DNA from: UBA6100 sp049658145
Lineage (GTDB): Bacteria > Actinomycetota > Coriobacteriia > Anaerosomatales > Anaerosomataceae
Reading direction: 5' to 3'
Length of the DNA stretch: 30,641 nucleotides
Assembly (NCBI GenBank): GCA_049658145.1
Contig: JBASOJ010000021.1
Span: 1 to 30,641 of the forward strand
The position numbers and the translations under genes were made by a program. Below, piece after piece: positions 22,992-30,641 of the stretch (position 1 is its first letter; each line of letters starts with the position of its first letter). Below the pieces are notes generated by a model. It saw only the letters and a list, made by a program, of their open reading frames with translations. It did no database searches and was not told the origin of the DNA.

Positions 22992-23108
22992 CTATTCACA
23001 AGCGGCCCGGCCGAAGAACCCGATGGCTGCGGCGACAGCCTCGATCACACGTAGGCCGATCGAGTCGTCCCGGCCGCTGTAGTTGCCGATGCCGATCAGA
23101 TAGCGCAT
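22992..23108 (-). pseudogene. Hydrogenase maturation protease, N-terminal fragment
   Basis: ATG 23108, preceded by GGGAGACG, starts MRYLIGIGNYSGRDDSIGLRVIEAVAA, the typical N-terminus of HycI/HyaD-type endopeptidases that trim the [NiFe] hydrogenase large subunit (G-x-G-N-x-x-x-x-D-D/S-x-G). After 38 residues the frame ends at TAG 22992; the second half of the enzyme is absent. The last residues (FFGRAACE) are not family-like. Together with the oxidoreductase fragment just upstream on the same strand, it looks like the remains of a deleted hydrogenase operon. The stretch 22890-22991 holds nothing recognisable besides the livK promoter area. Confidence 0.65.
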
Positions 23109-23184
23109 GCGTCTCCCACCGGTTGCGACGGCGCCCGCTCGCGAGCTGCACGGGCGGGCGCCGGTTCGGCCTCACCTGCCGTGC

Positions 23185-23628
23185 TTAGCGCCTGAACTCC
23201 ACATCGAGGTAGTGCGTGGAGCAGGAGATGCACCGGTCCTCGATGTACTGGATGAGGCTGCGTGTGGGGCACAGGCCGGTGCCGCCCGCGACGATGAGCA
23301 CGTCGTGGCCCTTGAGCGCCTCAACATCGAACCCGTTGCCGAGCGGGCCGCGGACCAGCAGCGAGTCGCCCACACCGCGGCTGTTGATGGCGGTGGACAC
23401 GCGGCCCACGGTGCGCACCACGATGTCGAAACTGCCCGTGCGCGTGGGCGTGCTGGCGAACCCGATCGGGCGGTCGAATGCGAGTTCGCGCCACAGCTCC
23501 TCGTCACCGAAGGAATCTTGTAACTGGCAGATACAAAGTTTGTTGGGCACCGAACGAACGGCCTCGGACGCTCGTCCTGACCTGCCGAACCCGGCGGCAA
23601 ACGGTAGAATCGCCTCAGCACCGCCCAC
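23185..23628 (-). pseudogene. Hydrogenase/sulfhydrogenase gamma-like FAD oxidoreductase fragment
   Basis: The frame contains a piece of a ferredoxin-NAD(P) reductase-like subunit as found in group 3b hydrogenases (HydG/gamma): RPIGFASTPTRTGSFDIVVRTVG, then the flavin/NAD block SRGVGDSLLVRGPLGNGFDVEALKG and DVLIVAGGTGLCPTRSLIQYIEDR, each cited within length. It lacks the N-terminal FAD-binding strands and the C-terminal NAD and FeS-binding portion; after YIEDR comes an unrelated tail ending at 23185. The first about 40 residues are also unlike the family. A deletion between here and the protease fragment probably removed the remaining gamma, delta and alpha subunit genes. Confidence 0.6.
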
Positions 23629-23646
23629 CCGGCCGATCGGACCCGC

Positions 23647-24567
23647 ATGACATCATCCGCCGCCGAAGCGCCAGCAACCACCGCCCAGAGCCCGCTCGGC
23701 GTCTGGCTGCTCGCCGTCAGGCCAAAGACGCTGCCCGCCGCGGCGTCCGGCGTGATCGTGGCCACGGTCCTCGCCTGGCGTGAGGGCGGGTTTGCGCTCG
23801 GCCCCGCTCTCGCGGCACTGGTGATCGCGCTGTTGCTCCAGATCGGCAGCAACCTCGCCAACGACGTCTACGACGACGAGCGCGGCACCGACACCGCCGA
23901 CCGACTCGGCCCCTTGCGGGTCACTAACGCGGGGCTGCTCTCGCGGGGCCAGGTGAAGCGCGGCATGGTGGTGGTCTTTGCGATCGCCTTCGCGCTCGGG
24001 TGCTACCTCACCGTCGTACGGGGCCCGCTGGTGCTCGCCATCGGCGTGGCGGCCATCGTCTCGGCCATCGCCTACACGGGAGGCCCCTACCCGCTCGGCT
24101 ATCACGGCCTTGGTGAGGTGTTCGTCTTCATCTTCTTCGGACTGACCGCCGTCGTGGGCACGTACTGGGTCCAGGCGGGTGCCACCTCGGCTGCCGCCTG
24201 GCTCATGGCGGTACCGGTGGGCCTGCTCATCACCGCGATCATCGTGGTCAACAACCTGCGCGACATCGAGCAGGACCGCGCCGGGGGGAAGCGCACGCTG
24301 GCGGTACGGCTGGGCGCGCGCGCCACCAAGGTCGAGTACGCGCTGTGCGTGGGTGGGGCGTATGCGGTCGTGACGGGCGCGGTGATCGCCGGGACGCTGC
24401 CCGCGGCCGCGCTTGCTGTCTGGCTGTCGCTGCCGCTGGCAGCGCTCACCACGCGCATGGTCTACACGCAGACGGGCACAGCGCTCAACCTCGCGCTCGC
24501 GCGCACGGGGCAGACCACACTTGCATTCAGCGTGCTCTTCGCCCTCGGGATGCTGCTCGCGGGCTAG
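23647..24567 (+). CDS. menA: 1,4-dihydroxy-2-naphthoate prenyltransferase (UbiA family)
   Basis: A 306-residue membrane prenyltransferase with about nine helices. The N-terminal RPKTLPAA motif is typical of MenA. The first Mg-diphosphate motif is NLANDVYDDERGTD (Asn69, Asp73, Asp77), and the second is NNLRDIEQDRAGGKRTLAV. It attaches the isoprenoid chain to DHNA in menaquinone synthesis. It stands alone, divergent from the hydrogenase fragment and convergent with the binding-protein gene, with no other men genes in the window. UbiA relatives with other substrates exist, but RPKTLP and the N-L-R-D-I-E-x-D motif favour MenA. Confidence 0.88.
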   Translation: MTSSAAEAPATTAQSPLGVWLLAVRPKTLPAAASGVIVATVLAWREGGFALGPALAALVIALLLQIGSNLANDVYDDERGTDTADRLGPLRVTNAGLLSRGQVKRGMVVVFAIAFALGCYLTVVRGPLVLAIGVAAIVSAIAYTGGPYPLGYHGLGEVFVFIFFGLTAVVGTYWVQAGATSAAAWLMAVPVGLLITAIIVVNNLRDIEQDRAGGKRTLAVRLGARATKVEYALCVGGAYAVVTGAVIAGTLPAAALAVWLSLPLAALTTRMVYTQTGTALNLALARTGQTTLAFSVLFALGMLLAG

Positions 24568-24573
24568 ACACCG

Positions 24574-25572
24574 CTACTCGGCGAGCATGTCCTCCGGAGT
24601 GGCCTCGCCGCCGAGGTAGCCGCGCGATGACATCCAGTCGAGCACGTCCTGGATCCGGTCGGCCTCAGGAGCGACCGCCATCGGGTACACGCTCACCTTA
24701 TAGGTGTCGGCGAGCGCCACGGGAACACCGGCCTTCTCCACCAGCAGCTCGCGGAACGAGTCCGGGTCGGCGTTGATCGCCTCTACGGCGGCATCCCACG
24801 CCTCCAGCACCGCGGCGATCGAAGCCGCGCCGCCGGGCGTGTCCGCGTACTCGCGGCTGACCGCGAGCACGCTCTGCGAGACGTTCTCGGTGGCCTCGAT
24901 GTCATCTCCGCCTTCGACCACGATCGCCCCACCCTGCTCGGCGAGGCTCACGAACGGCTCGGGCAGCACGGCCGCCTTGAGCTGGCCGGCCATCAGCAAC
25001 TCGAAGCGCACCGGCATCTTCTTGACCTCTTCCTTGACCACGTCGGCCCCGGCGACACCCGCATCCTCCATCAAGCGGTCGAGGATGTACTCGGTGATCG
25101 TGGCCGAGGCGGTGCCCACGGGCACGCCCTTGAGATCGTCGAGCGAGGTGATGCCCGAGCCGGGTGCGGCGACGATCGCGAAGCGGCCCTCCGAGGGAGT
25201 AGCACCGAGCATGACGGTCGCGAGCCGGACCGGCGTGCCGGTAGCCTGCAGGTTGGAGGCGACGATCAGATCGGTCATCAGCGCGTCGACCGCGCCGGTC
25301 TGAAGTGCCACCTGGCACTCCTGCGCGCTCTGGAAGGTCACAATCTCAACCTCGGGAAGGCCGGCGGCCGCGAAGTGGCCGTTTCGTTCGGCCACCCACA
25401 GGGGGAGCGAATCCTGCGTGGAGAGTGTGCCGACGGTGAACTTTACCGGTTCGGCGGGGGTGCCGGAGCCGGTCTCGGGAGCCTCGGGCTCCGACGCACA
25501 GCCAGCAAGCAGCAGAGCGCCGCCCAGGAAGGCCGCGAGCGCGGCGCGGGTCACACGCGTGGTCAAGGTCAT
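24574..25572 (-). CDS. NMT1/SsuA-like ABC transporter binding lipoprotein
   Basis: A 332-residue type II solute-binding protein. The signal peptide ends in lipobox LLAGC (Cys25), followed by a Glu/Pro/Gly linker. The body resembles NMT1/THI5 and SsuA/TauA proteins: FTVGTLSTQDSLPLWVAERNG, ALQTGAVDALMTDLIVA, GITSLDDLKGVPVGT and MAGQLKAAVLPEPF. Such proteins deliver nitrate, sulfonates, thiamine precursors or similar small ligands. No permease or ATPase gene is nearby, so it is an orphan whose importer is elsewhere or lost. ATG 25572 start. The ligand is unknown. The 25573-25716 stretch upstream holds no gene. Confidence 0.85.
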   Translation of the reverse strand: MTLTTRVTRAALAAFLGGALLLAGCASEPEAPETGSGTPAEPVKFTVGTLSTQDSLPLWVAERNGHFAAAGLPEVEIVTFQSAQECQVALQTGAVDALMTDLIVASNLQATGTPVRLATVMLGATPSEGRFAIVAAPGSGITSLDDLKGVPVGTASATITEYILDRLMEDAGVAGADVVKEEVKKMPVRFELLMAGQLKAAVLPEPFVSLAEQGGAIVVEGGDDIEATENVSQSVLAVSREYADTPGGAASIAAVLEAWDAAVEAINADPDSFRELLVEKAGVPVALADTYKVSVYPMAVAPEADRIQDVLDWMSSRGYLGGEATPEDMLAE

Positions 25573-25716
25573 GGCCGGTGGTCCTCGTCTCTTCAGTCGG
25601 GCAGCGCCGGCGCCGCCCGCTCACTGTAGATGCAGCGGTGCGAAGATTAGCGGAGCAGGGGACACGGCGCAATCGGTCCGCCGGAGTATGAACGTGTCTG
25701 ACCTGCGGTCATGGAA

Positions 25717-25746
25717 GGGCAGGCCGCCCCTTGAGACGGCCTGCCC
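25717..25746 (-). terminator. Hairpin terminator after the multicopper oxidase gene
   Basis: GGGCAGGCCG and CGGCCTGCCC form a perfect ten-pair stem with a ten-base loop, 52 bases downstream of the oxidase stop. In the minus direction it is followed by TTCC rather than a long T-run. Placement and stability suit a terminator. Confidence 0.75.
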
Positions 25747-25798
25747 TGTCGTGCCTCGCGTGCGGGTCATCGGCAAGCGCCGGAGGCCCTCCGCGCGG

Positions 25799-28700
25799 TC
25801 AGTACCCGATGTGGAACGCCGTGCCTTCGTAGGTGAACAGGTCCGGCCAGGTCGCGATCACCATGTCACGCTCCGCCGCCGAGGCGGTGTAGAAGTGACT
25901 CCCCGTCCGGACGTTGTAGAAGCGGTAGACCGGCATGGTGTTCACCCCGGCGCTCGTGGCGACGTAGTAGGCCACGCCTTCGTAGGTGAACACGCCCGAC
26001 AAGGTTGCGATCACCGCGTCACGCTCGGCAGCCGATGCGGTGTAGAAGTGCGTGTTCCTGACCCGGTTGTAGAAGCGGTAGAGCGGTTCGACGTTTGCCG
26101 GATTGTCGAGATTGACCGAGTAGGCCACGCCCTCATACCGCCACACGCCGGCCAGTGTGGCGATGACCACGGCACGCTCCTCCTCCGAAGCCGTGAAGAA
26201 GTGGCTGCCGTTCACCAGGTTGTAGAACCGGTAGACCGGCATCATCCGGTCGCTCACGAAGGTGGCTGCGATCGTGTGATCGGCCAGCACGTTGGTGAAG
26301 GTGTACACGCTCGCCCTCGGCACCAACGTACCGTCGACTCGAAGCTCGGCCAGGTGATAGCCGGGATCCGCTGTCATCGTGAACGTCTGGTCGGCGCCGA
26401 AACCCACGACCTGTGGCGTCGCGGGTGCGATCGAGCCACCTGCGCTGGCACTCGGCGTGATGATGTGGGTGTCCTCCTCGAAGCTCACGGAGATCGTGTG
26501 GTCTGTCGTGACGTTGGAGAACGTGTAGTAGGTCGGGGCGCCTACCGAGACGCCGTCGACAACCACGTCGGCGATCCGGAAGCCGAAGTCGGGCAGGAAC
26601 TGGTACGTCTTGAGCATCACGTCATGCTGTACCGGCGCGGGATCGGCCGGCGGATCCATCGGGTTCTGCCCGGTGGCCCAGACGATCGAGCCGTTGGGGC
26701 CGGCCGTGGCGGTGATCGGGTACTCGTTCACCGCGAACGCCACGTCGATCGTATGATCGCCCGCTACACCGGTGATGGTGTGGCTCGTGACGGCACCCAC
26801 CGAGACATCATCCACCAGGACGTCGGCCACGTGGTAGCCGGGATCCGGCGTCATCGTGAAGGTCACGTCCTGCGGACTGCCAACCGGCACGCCCACCGGA
26901 GTAGCCGGCGAGATCGAACCGTTCGGACCTGCCGTCGGCGTGGTCACGTAGCTGTCGAAGAGCACTGCGGGCGTCACATCTGACGTGACACTCGCCGGCG
27001 CGTCACCGGACGCGTTGAAGCTCACGACGCGGTACCGGTACGCGGTGCCGGGAACGGTGGTGAGATCCACGTACGACTCGGCATTGGAGGGCGCAGTGCC
27101 CACTGACGCCCAGCCTGCCTCGGTACCGACGCCGTCGAGCGCCGTCCGCTCAACGCGGAAGCCGATCTCGGCCGTGGTCTCAAGCGAACTCAGGACGGTC
27201 AGTCCCGAGCGACCCGGCGTCGGATCGGTCCAGGAGAGCGTGATCCCTGCGGAATCGCCCGGGGTGCCGCTCGCAGCGAACGGATCCGGCGTGGCCGGGA
27301 GTTCGTGGTCGACCGCAAAGATCATCGGCCGCATCATGTCCATCTCTTCATGGCTCAGGATGTGGCAGTGGAAGACATACTCCCAGGCGTAGTTGAACAT
27401 GTCGTTGGGGATCGTGACCGTCTGGGGGACGTTCCCCGGACCGAGCTCCTCGTACGTGATGGGCGAACCCAGAGGCATCGTGGGGTCGATCGGCCTGATG
27501 CTGTCCGGCACGCCGAAGGGGACCTTCGGCGAGACCGGCTTGAGCGCCACGATGGTGTCCTCGAGCGGGCTTACCCGCACGGTATCCTTCCACCCCAGCT
27601 CGTTGTCGTCCGGTGGACGCAGCGCGCCATCCCAGCCGACGCGGTTGATGAGCTGCACGTCGAAGAGGTGGAAGTGAACGGGGTGGGTGTCCACACCGTT
27701 GTGCGTGATGCGCCAGATCTGCGTGCCGTCCGGCAACACCGGCGACAGCGGCGTCATCTGGTCAGTGAGGTTCTCGGTCGGTGGGTCCGAGAAGTCGTAG
27801 AGCATGAAGTTCTGGAGTGCACCGCCAACACCGGCGATCTGCAAGCCGAACTTGCCGCTCATGCGGCCGTACTCGAGATCGAAGGTCTCGCCCATCTCGT
27901 CCTGGATCGCCTTGGATTCAAGCGGCATGGTCACCGAGCTGAGCGTGGTGCCGTCGTACACCTGGAAGGTCTTGTTGAGGTTCTCGTAGATCCGCACGTA
28001 CGGGCTAGCGGCGAACGTCTCGTCGTAGGCCGCGTCATAGCGCGAATCCGGGATCATGATGGGGTTCTGGCCCTCTTTGAACACACCATCGTCGGTCCCG
28101 GTCGTCACGAACTCGGCCTGCAGCGCCGCAAGATCGTATGCGGGCTCAGGCGTGGTGTCGCTGACCTTGATCTGCATGATGGTGCGGGTGTTCGGGCCGA
28201 AGCCCGCAAGCGGCGTGGTTGTGCCGCCGGTGTCGGTCATGTCCGGCGCACCGGTGTAGTAGTCGGTGCGGGGGTCGAGCGCCGGGAACGCGGTCGGCGC
28301 GTCGTTGTACAGGATGAGCGTCTGCCCGGCGTATGCCGAGAAGTCGACAACCACGTCAGCACGCTCGGCAGGCCCGAGGAGCAGGCTGTGATCCTCCACG
28401 TTGCCCATGTTGAACGTGGTCGGGTCACCGTTCCAGGTGACGGGCTGCTGCGGGATGATCGCAGGCGCCGGGAGGAAGCCACTCTCCGTGGCGAACTGCA
28501 CCCAATCGGGTCCTGCTGTCGCAGGGTCTGGTGCGCCGCCCGCGCGGCCGTCAACCGGCCAGACGATGTCCGGATAGAGCGTCTCGTATTCGGGCGTAGG
28601 AACGGCCGGAATCATCTTGACCTCGGTGTTCGTGCGCCCATCGGAGGAGACCTGGGTCGGATCGGCCTCGTACAGCTGGAGGTTGAAGAAGCGGTCGCTC

Positions 28701-30235
28701 GCGGCGTTGAGGATCCTCAAGCGGTACGCCTTCGGATCGACCTCGAGCACCGGGTACGGCGCGCCGTTCACGAGCGGCGTGTCGTGGAACGCCTCCATGC
28801 CCATGGAGGGGTTCGGTGTTGCCGGCATCGTGGGATTCTCCCACGGCGTCGTCGCCTCATCTATGAAGTACGGGTTGGCGATCGGCGGATACGTGATGTC
28901 GGTTGTGGGTGGCCAGAACCACGGGCCGTAATGCCACCGCCCGGTGGCGTTCATGCCGCCGGGATCGGCGGGGTTCTGCGCCGGCACGTAGACGTGCGGC
29001 ATCCATAGATCGCCCGTGTGCGAATACGGAGGCGTGGGGCCTCAGTTCCATGTGGGATCGGTCGTGCCGATGGTGGCTGCGTCGACGAAGGTCTTGTCCT
29101 GGACGACGAGCGGGATGGTCTCCTCCGGCCCCGAGATGAGCACGTCGGCTATCAGCCGCTTCTCGACGTCGTCGGTGATCTCGTAGGGCGCGGCCATGCC
29201 CACGTACACGTTGAGCCGCGTGATGCCGAAGCGTGGTCGTGATACCAGAGCAGTCGGGCGCTCTGCTGATTCGTGTAGAAGAGAGTGACCGAGCCATCGC
29301 CGGGGTCGGGCATGTCCGGCACGTTGCGGACGCTCACGCCCTCGGGGTAGACCGTGTCCTCACCGGCTGGCGTGATCCACTGGTGAGGTCTGCCATCGCT
29401 GATCTGCGGGGTGATGCCGCCGCGCAGATGGACCGACGCGCGGTTCTGCGTGTACGACTCCATCATCCCCAGCATGCCTTCCATCTCGATCGGTCCCATG
29501 CCAGCGCCCATGACCGTCGTGTCCACCGGGATGAAGAGGTCTCCGCCCTCACCCACGGGGAGCTTGTTGGTGAACTTCACGCGGAACCGGGCGGTCCTTC
29601 GTGGCCTGGATGATCGGCCCGAGGTAGGTGATAGGGTCCGGCTCGACGGTGTTATCGACGATCGTCGGAGCGGTGACTCCCGGATCCGTGCCATGGTTGG
29701 TCTGCACGTAGCCCCGCAGGCGTGTAGGCGGCATATCCGAGTGGAGTTGCTGCTCGTACTCTCGCAACTCGATCTCGTAGTAGTCGGTGCCCGGGTACGT
29801 GACCGTGTCCGGGTGCGCGACCCCGACGAAGTTGCCGAGGTTGTTCGCGTTCGCCGGACCTACGCCCGGCCGTCCGTCCACGAACTTGCGAAGTAGCGGA
29901 CTGTACGCCCAGTTGGGGGTGGTGCCGAAGTAGTCGGGCACGTCACCCGGACCGGGCATGTCCATCGAGAGCGCCGAGACCCCGTCAGGATTCGCCGCCG
30001 CAGCGGCCTCCCGGAGGGTCTTCGCGCGAGCGGCGGCGGCTTCACGCTGCTCTTGCGAGATGTAGGTTCGCTCCATCATCTCGGAGTACTGCTGCACCCT
30101 GTCGGCGGAGCTGACCGAATCGAGAACGGCGGTGGCAGACTCTGCCACCGCGATTCTGGGAGCAACACCCATGGTAAGCAGGGCCGCGGTCAATAGCATC
30201 CGGATGACCGCCCCCGCAGTCGTCTTACCGTTCAT
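25799..30235 (-). pseudogene. Very long secreted multicopper oxidase, two frameshifts and one stop
   Basis: From ATG 30235 (AAAGGAGG upstream) a signal peptide (MNGKTTAGAVIRMLL...GVAPRIAVAES) leads into a multicopper oxidase. Copper motifs: WYHDHA, HPVHFHLF, HCHILSHEEMDM; the first motif reads VHLRGG where family members usually have HLHGG. After the oxidase come a fibronectin III-like domain (SWTDPTPGRSG), three InlB/Big-like repeats (AGPNGSISPATP, AGPNGSIVWATG, ASAGGSIAPATP) and three DUF5648-like repeats with YRFYN...HFYTAS. The frame shifts near 29600 (after IIQATKDR), shifts back near 29231 (after YHDHA), and hits TGA at 29042-29044 (TDPTWN-stop-GPTPP), probably TGG. Frames before and after the two shifts agree. 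Clustered sequencing errors are possible; otherwise a recent pseudogene of about 1478 codons. Confidence 0.82.
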
Positions 30236-30322
30236 CGTGCGCCTCCTTTGCGCGCGATGCCTTGCACGCCGAGTGCGCGGAATCATGGATGCCCTCGCGG
30301 CAACCATGACTTTGTACCGCGA

Positions 30323-30338
30323 TACCCAGGGGGGGGTA
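30323..30338. promoter_or_regulatory. CsoR-like operator TACCC-N6-GGGTA
   Basis: TACCC (30323-30327) and GGGTA (30334-30338) flank a G-rich spacer, about 90 bases upstream of the oxidase start. Copper-sensing CsoR operators have the form TACCC-N5-GGGTA (as at B. subtilis copZ); here the spacer is one base longer. Placement before a multicopper oxidase gene supports copper control. The G-run could also be a length error. Confidence 0.5.
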
Positions 30339-30365
30339 ATCCGACTTTGCGTCCGCGGAACACAC

Positions 30366-30386
30366 AATCCGACGAGCGGTCGGATT
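30366..30386. promoter_or_regulatory. Palindrome AATCCGAC-N5-GTCGGATT plus half-site
   Basis: A perfect inverted repeat with eight-base arms; a third AATCCGAC half-site lies 28 bases away at 30338-30345. The array sits in the 274-bp gap between the divergent oxidase gene and the Cys-rich protein and could regulate either. The rest of the gap (30236-30509) shows no gene. Confidence 0.55.
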
Positions 30387-30509
30387 CGGCAGGTGACCGA
30401 CGGCAGCCGGACCGCGTTCGACCCGCAGCTCGACCCACAACCGCAGGAGCACTTCTGCACGCCGCGCGACCAGAGTAGCATTCGGTGCAGCCGAGGTTGG
30501 GAGGACCGT

Positions 30510-30641
30510 ATGGCCATCGCGGGATTCTGCAGGCAGTGCAACCAGAACGTGTGGTGCGACGCGCAGGGCAGCTGCACGAACGGACATCCGGCCACCGAGG
30601 TCAGCAACTGGTACGACCCCGACACCGGCCAGCGGTTCGAC
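30510..30641 (+). CDS. Cys-rich (zinc-ribbon-like) protein, N-terminal part
   Basis: ATG 30510 follows GGGAGGACC and opens a frame that leaves the window after 44 residues. It begins MAIAGFCRQCNQNVWCDAQG, then SCTNGHPATEVSNWYDPDTG. Cys7, Cys10 and Cys16, Cys22 with His26 can build a small zinc ribbon. YDPDTG resembles linkers before membrane or oligomer domains in short zinc-ribbon proteins, but no family can be named. It is divergent from the oxidase gene. Confidence 0.7.
   Translation, partial: MAIAGFCRQCNQNVWCDAQGSCTNGHPATEVSNWYDPDTGQRFD

Noticed and set aside
27305..29008. Long plus-strand open frame inside the oxidase gene
   Set aside because: Antisense shadow; the minus strand carries the copper motifs.
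29042..29044. TGA in the oxidase as a selenocysteine codon
   Set aside because: The context TWN-x-GPTPP suggests Trp (TGG) rather than Cys, no convincing SECIS hairpin follows, and frameshifts nearby point to damage or sequence error.
30155..30160. Inverted repeat GGTGGCAGA/TCTGCCACC near 30130-30150 as a terminator
   Set aside because: It lies inside the signal-peptide coding region of the oxidase and has no T-run.

Overview
The window is GC-rich DNA with strong G/C preference at third codon positions, GTG and TTG starts, and an anaerobe's gene content. It carries a Stickland-type ornithine catabolic set, a menaquinone prenyltransferase, relics of a [NiFe] hydrogenase operon and probable selenoproteins. 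This fits an anaerobic, amino-acid-fermenting actinobacterium (Coriobacteriia-like) or a similar high-GC anaerobe. The taxonomic placement is inference; no rRNA or tRNA gene was seen.

Layout. (1) 1-2.7 kb: edge lipoprotein, a decayed PIN gene, an anchored NTF2-like protein, and an MNT-HEPN toxin-antitoxin pair whose HEPN gene has a 1-nt deletion and ends inside a well-formed integron attC site; a 31-bp repeat borders this stretch on both sides. (2) 2.7-16.9 kb, mostly minus strand: the ornithine pathway in the order ord-ortA-ortB-oraS-oraE-glmL, split by two insertions. One (10.2-14.0 kb) holds an ArsR-regulated redox island, a divergent permease and a vapBC pair. The other (4.07-7.43 kb) holds a TPR protein and two more nucleotidyltransferase/HEPN modules, one with a ribbon-helix-helix fusion and one with an XRE fusion. 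(3) 17.0-22.9 kb: a membrane protein and a complete livKHMGF amino-acid ABC importer. (4) 23-25.6 kb: hydrogenase operon remnants, menA and a lipoprotein solute-binding protein. (5) 25.8-30.2 kb: a very long secreted multicopper oxidase gene, broken by two compensating frameshifts and one nonsense codon, with a copper-type operator upstream. (6) The right edge holds the start of a Cys-rich protein.

How the genes fit. LivKHMGF may import the amino acid. OraSE converts D-ornithine to 2,4-diaminopentanoate with adenosylcobalamin and PLP, and GlmL probably services the mutase. Ord deaminates the product and OrtAB cleaves it with CoA to acetyl-CoA and alanine. A shared 9-mer, GCGTATGCA, lies upstream of both oraS and ord.

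The most unusual element is the ArsR island at 10.2-13.2 kb. Up to three in-frame TGA codons sit at Cys-like redox positions, each followed at suitable distance by a hairpin with G in the loop. This suggests a selenocysteine-rich thiol redox system tied to a COG0701/ArsP-type permease. The first case (Sec-x-x-Cys in a thioredoxin fold) is strong; the two in the DUF2703-like/thioredoxin-like fusion are weaker.
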